Below, piece by piece: positions 60,705 through 64,000 of a stretch of DNA of 64,000 nucleotides. The DNA lies in the NCBI RefSeq assembly GCF_020172085.1, contig NZ_JAIVAT010000003.1, forward strand, positions 868,001 to 932,000, written 5' to 3'. The position numbers were made by a program, and so were the translations under genes. Within the stretch, counting starts at the first letter, position 1. The number at the start of each line of letters is the position of its first letter. Below the pieces are notes generated by a model. The model made no database searches. It was not told the origin of the DNA and worked only from the letters and a program-made list of their open reading frames with translations. Origin of the DNA: Rossellomorea aquimaris. Its GTDB lineage: Bacteria > Bacillota > Bacilli > Bacillales > Bacillaceae_B.

Positions 60705-62630
60705 ATGAGAAGAAAATTACCATTCGAACTTACTAAGGAACAATCCTTTTATGAAGCATTATCCGATTGGGTCGGGGATGTTTTTTATGATATATTGCCT
60801 GAAAAGGGTTTTGATTTACGGGATGAACAGGTCTTCATGGCCTTTCAGCTTAATCAGGCTTATAAGAATAAACAGGTCATGTTTGCTGAAGCCGGTGTTG
60901 GGACAGGAAAGACTCTCGTGTATCTCTTATATGCCCTTTCCTATGCGAGATATACCGGTAAGCCTGCCATTATCGCTTGTGCGGATGAAACGCTCATCGA
61001 GCAGATTGTGAAAAAAGAAGGGGACATAAAGAAGCTTGAACATGCCCTTGATTTAGACATCGATGTTCGTTTGGCAAAGTCACGGGAGCAATACCTATGC
61101 ATAAAGAAATTAGAAGAGAATGTTTCGGAAAGTGAAGTATTCCAAGATATGTGGGAAGAGTTGCCTGGCTTTGTTCATGATAATTCATCCATGAGAAGTT
61201 TCAGTCATTACGGTGATCGTAAAGAGTATGCCGGGTTGTCGGATGATGAGTGGAATCAGGTAGGCTGGGACTCCCTTCAGGACTGCATGTCCTGTGTTTA
61301 TCGTCATCGCTGCGGGCTCACTCTTCATCGTGAACACTATCGGAATGCATCTGACCTGATCATCTGTTCCCACGATTTTTATATGGAGCATATTTGGACG
61401 AAAGATAGCAGAAAACGAGAGGGGCAGCTGCCACTCCTGCCGGAAGCAAGCTCAGTAGTCTTTGATGAGGGGCACTTATTGGAATTCGCTTCTCAAAAAG
61501 CGATGACCTACCGTATGAGGATGGAGACACTTGAAGGGTTATTGGAAAAGCTTTCTGCTTCTGACATGAGGGAGGAGACCCTCTATATCATTGAGGATAT
61601 CATGTTGGATAACGAAAAGTGGTTCGAACTCCTGGAGAGGGAGTCAATAGGTGAGACGGGTTCAGTACGTCAATATATCTCCCGTTCGAAAGCCATATTA
61701 GAGCAGGGCAAATTGCTAACGGAAAGAATCGAAAGCCTGTTGAACGAGCTCGTATTTGAGTCTGAAATGTATGTCATGGATGATTATCTATTAAAAGTAG
61801 TAGAAGAATACCTGGAACAGATCCAATATTCTTTGAAACTGTTTTTAGATGATGAAAAAGGGATTTACTGGTTGGAAACAACTGAGGAGGAACATACCTT
61901 TGTCGTAATGCCGAGGTTAGTGGAGGAAATTCTTAGAGATCACGTTTTTTCTCAACAAATCCCATTCATTTTTTCTTCTGCAACCCTTTCATATAATAAA
62001 GACTTCTCATATGTGTCTCAATCACTGGGGATTGAAAAATATGAAAAATTCTCAGTTGAATCTCCATATGAATATGAAGAGATGATGAAAGCGTATCTTC
62101 CATCATTGGAGTCCGGAAATCATTCGAAAAATAAGTATGCATGGGACAAACTGAAGAGCAATCAAGGAAAATCGTTGATACTTTTTTCATCCAAAGATGA
62201 AATGAACGCCTTTAGATCCTATCAAATGGAGCAGGGAGAACAAGCGTGGAATGTTATTTATGAAGGTGACCGAGAAATCAGTGAAACCGTAAAGCAATTC
62301 CAGGAGGAAACGTCCACCGTTCTATGTTCGTATCACTTATGGGAGGGATTGGACGTCCCAGGAGAGTCCCTTTCACAGGTGATGATCTACTCGCTTCCAT
62401 TCCCGCCGAAGGATCCGGTATTTGATGCGAAACGTAATCATGCCGTAAATCCTAAAGATGAAGTAGATATTCCTTATATGCTGCTTCGCTTAAGGCAAGG
62501 AATCGGCCGTCTGATTCGGACGAATGAAGACAAGGGGAGCGTCCATGTCCTTATGACAGGAGATGAAACATCATATAGAAACTTGGTAGAATCTGTTCTA
62601 CCCGTTGGTATTGAAGTGTTGAACGTATAG
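60705..62630 (+). CDS. ypvA: XPD/DinG-type ATP-dependent helicase YpvA
   Basis: 641 residues. Walker A EAGVGTGKTLVYLL, DEGH box (FDEGHLLEFAS) and motif VI RQGIGRLIRTNEDKG. Unlike the DinG at 36 kb, it has four cysteines (LCIKK, then CMSCVYRHRC) spaced as for an XPD-type iron-sulfur domain, and it lacks the exonuclease domain. A 5'-3' DNA helicase is expected. AGGAGGTCC site; a terminator follows. Confidence 0.9.
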   Translation: MRRKLPFELTKEQSFYEALSDWVGDVFYDILPEKGFDLRDEQVFMAFQLNQAYKNKQVMFAEAGVGTGKTLVYLLYALSYARYTGKPAIIACADETLIEQIVKKEGDIKKLEHALDLDIDVRLAKSREQYLCIKKLEENVSESEVFQDMWEELPGFVHDNSSMRSFSHYGDRKEYAGLSDDEWNQVGWDSLQDCMSCVYRHRCGLTLHREHYRNASDLIICSHDFYMEHIWTKDSRKREGQLPLLPEASSVVFDEGHLLEFASQKAMTYRMRMETLEGLLEKLSASDMREETLYIIEDIMLDNEKWFELLERESIGETGSVRQYISRSKAILEQGKLLTERIESLLNELVFESEMYVMDDYLLKVVEEYLEQIQYSLKLFLDDEKGIYWLETTEEEHTFVVMPRLVEEILRDHVFSQQIPFIFSSATLSYNKDFSYVSQSLGIEKYEKFSVESPYEYEEMMKAYLPSLESGNHSKNKYAWDKLKSNQGKSLILFSSKDEMNAFRSYQMEQGEQAWNVIYEGDREISETVKQFQEETSTVLCSYHLWEGLDVPGESLSQVMIYSLPFPPKDPVFDAKRNHAVNPKDEVDIPYMLLRLRQGIGRLIRTNEDKGSVHVLMTGDETSYRNLVESVLPVGIEVLNV

Positions 62631-62638
62631 AGAAAGAG

Positions 62639-62663
62639 CCGCCTGAATGGGCGGTTTTTTTTA
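62639..62663 (+). terminator. Intrinsic terminator after ypvA
   Basis: Stem CCGCC (62639-62643) / GGCGG (62650-62654) with a run of eight T. Confidence 0.75.
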
Positions 62664-62831
62664 TTGGGTTGAAAGATTACAGGATTTCTGTGGTGACATA
62701 CAGAGTCGATAATTAAAAGCTACGTGTTACCATTTCAATTATAAAATCCCCTCTCCAATCAATCTTTCCTGAACCAAGTTGCCAGAAAAATATGATAAAA
62801 TAGATTGAATGTTAAAAAGGGGGCTTTTTTA

Positions 62832-64000
62832 ATGAAAGAATCAATTGCAGAGACAAAAAATCGATTTCTGGATTATGTAAAGAAAATGTCTGCATACAAC
62901 GAAGCACTTGCTTTGATGTTCTGGGACTTACGGACAGGTGCACCTAAAAATGGTGCGGAGCAACGGTCGGAAGTAATCGGGATGCTATCATCTGAAATGT
63001 TTGAAATGTCCACTTCAAATGAAATGGCCGCATATCTGGCGAAGCTTTCTCCAGAAGTGGATCAATTGGATGAGATGACACAAAAATTACTAGAAGAATG
63101 TCAAAAAGAGTATGATCGAAATAAAAAAATTCCAGCCTCTGAATACAGGGAGTATGTGGTTTTGCAGTCGAAAGCTGAAAGCATATGGGAAGAGGCGAAG
63201 GAGAAGGCTGATTTTGATATGTTCCAGCCTTATTTAGAAAAGCTGGTGGCATTTACGAAGAGATTCATTGATTATTGGGGCTACGAAGATAACAAGTATA
63301 ATACGTTACTTGATATGTATGAGCCAGGTGTAACCGTTGAGGTGTTGGATAAAGTATTTGGCGACCTTAGGGATCAAATCGTTCCACTTGTACATAAAAT
63401 TTCCGTATCGGATAATAAGCCATATACGGATTTCCTTTTTGAACATTTTCCAAAGGATAAGCAAAAGGAGTTTAGTCTGAAAATCCTTAATCAAATGGGA
63501 TATGATTTCGATTCAGGGAGGTTAGATGAAACGGTCCATCCTTTTGCAATTGGTTTAAACCCTGGTGATGTGAGGGTAACAACTAAGTATGATGAGAAGG
63601 ATTGGAGAACAGCCGTCTTTGGAACAATTCACGAAGGTGGTCATGCTCTGTACGAACAGAATATCTCCAAGGATTTGGTGGGTACTCCATTATGTACGGG
63701 AACATCGATGGGCATTCATGAATCTCAATCATTGTTCTATGAAAATTTTGTCGGGAGAGATCATTCTTTCTGGAAACAGAATTATTCATTACTGAAGGAA
63801 TATGCGACAGGACAGTTTGATACCATTGAACTGGACGATTTCTACAGGGCGATCAATGAATCGAAGCCTTCCTTGATCCGGATTGAAGCGGACGAATTAA
63901 CCTACGCCCTTCATATCATCATCCGCTACGAAATAGAGAAAGGATTATTTAATGATGAAATCGAAGTGAAGGATCTCCCGGAAATCTGGAATCAAAAATA
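62832..64000 (+). CDS. ypwA: Metallocarboxypeptidase, M32 (Taq) family, truncated by the window end
   Basis: Open from ATG 62832 (AAAAAGGGGGGC upstream) to the last base; 389 codons seen of about 500 expected, so roughly 110 C-terminal residues are outside. Zinc motif HEGGH in GTIHEGGHALYEQN, HPFAIGLNPGDVRVTT and MGIHESQSLFYENFVGR are M32 signatures, and FWDLRTGAPKNGAEQRSE is the conserved N-terminal block. Cytosolic carboxypeptidase. Corresponds to YpwA; not a pseudogene, only cut by the window. Confidence 0.93.
   Translation, partial: MKESIAETKNRFLDYVKKMSAYNEALALMFWDLRTGAPKNGAEQRSEVIGMLSSEMFEMSTSNEMAAYLAKLSPEVDQLDEMTQKLLEECQKEYDRNKKIPASEYREYVVLQSKAESIWEEAKEKADFDMFQPYLEKLVAFTKRFIDYWGYEDNKYNTLLDMYEPGVTVEVLDKVFGDLRDQIVPLVHKISVSDNKPYTDFLFEHFPKDKQKEFSLKILNQMGYDFDSGRLDETVHPFAIGLNPGDVRVTTKYDEKDWRTAVFGTIHEGGHALYEQNISKDLVGTPLCTGTSMGIHESQSLFYENFVGRDHSFWKQNYSLLKEYATGQFDTIELDDFYRAINESKPSLIRIEADELTYALHIIIRYEIEKGLFNDEIEVKDLPEIWNQK

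Noticed and set aside
62832..64000. Frameshifted or truncated ypwA pseudogene
   Set aside because: The frame is open from start to the last base with all motifs in order; it is cut only by the window boundary.

Overview
The window is a 64 kb stretch of chromosome from an endospore-forming member of the Bacillaceae. Gene order follows the Bacillus subtilis chromosome from der/gpsA to ypvA/ypwA closely: der-gpsA-yphE-yphF-spoIVA-hbs-folE-mtrB-hepS-menG-hepT-ndk-cheR-aroF-aroB-aroH-hisC-tyrA-aroE-ypiA-ypiB-ypiF-qcrABC-ypjAB-ypjC-ypjD-dapB-mgsA-bshB1-bshA-cca-birA-panBCD-dinG-ypmAB-aspB-asnS-dnaD-nth-ypoC-ponA-recU-yppC-sspM-yppD/E/F/G-mrfAB-cotD-ypsA-gpsB-rnpB-ypsC-ypvA-ypwA. Strong purine-rich ribosome binding sites, frequent TTG/GTG starts, spore genes and moderately low GC all fit. 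Protein divergence from B. subtilis suggests a related genus (for example Rossellomorea or another former Bacillus group), but the sequence alone does not settle this.

Layout. 0-6 kb: ribosome assembly GTPase, glycerol-3-phosphate dehydrogenase, two small membrane/lipoprotein genes and the coat ATPase SpoIVA, then about 1 kb of non-coding DNA carrying a repeat element. 6.5-12 kb: HU, folate (folE), TRAP (mtrB), menaquinone side chain and methylation (hepS-menG-hepT), ndk and cheR, followed by a second repeat-bearing gap. 12.7-19 kb: the aromatic amino acid supraoperon, here without trpEDCFBA. 19-27 kb: a degenerate amidohydrolase-like protein, ypiA and ypiB/reoY (envelope synthesis control), and the menaquinol:cytochrome c reductase qcrABC with ypjAB and a zinc peptidase. 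28-36 kb: a biosynthetic operon for lysine/diaminopimelate, methylglyoxal, bacillithiol, tRNA CCA ends and biotin, then pantothenate. 36-48 kb: DNA repair and replication (dinG, dnaD, nth), aspB, asnS, and the convergent recU-ponA pair. 49-57 kb: small sporulation and hypothetical genes (sspM, yppC-G, an Hsp20, cotD) around mrfAB mitomycin repair. 57-64 kb: ypsA, gpsB, RNase P RNA, an rRNA methyltransferase, a second DinG-like helicase and a truncated M32 carboxypeptidase running off the edge.

The backbone is conserved housekeeping DNA. The least explained signals are non-coding: (i) a family of roughly 125 bp hairpin repeats (two tandem units plus a truncated end at 50.1 kb, one inverted copy at 5.8 kb) in which loops and anchor words are constant while stem arms differ but still pair, so that pairing changes compensate; (ii) a related long-inverted-repeat element at 12.1-12.4 kb; (iii) a 104 nt stem-closed RNA candidate after cotD; (iv) a panB leader with a terminator hairpin and a competing pairing. 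Several short genes below the usual length cut-off (sspM, a 31-residue membrane peptide, a 57-residue protein, a 23-codon ORF coupled to ypiB) were found by direct reading. Coordinates of promoters and terminators were read by eye and are candidates.
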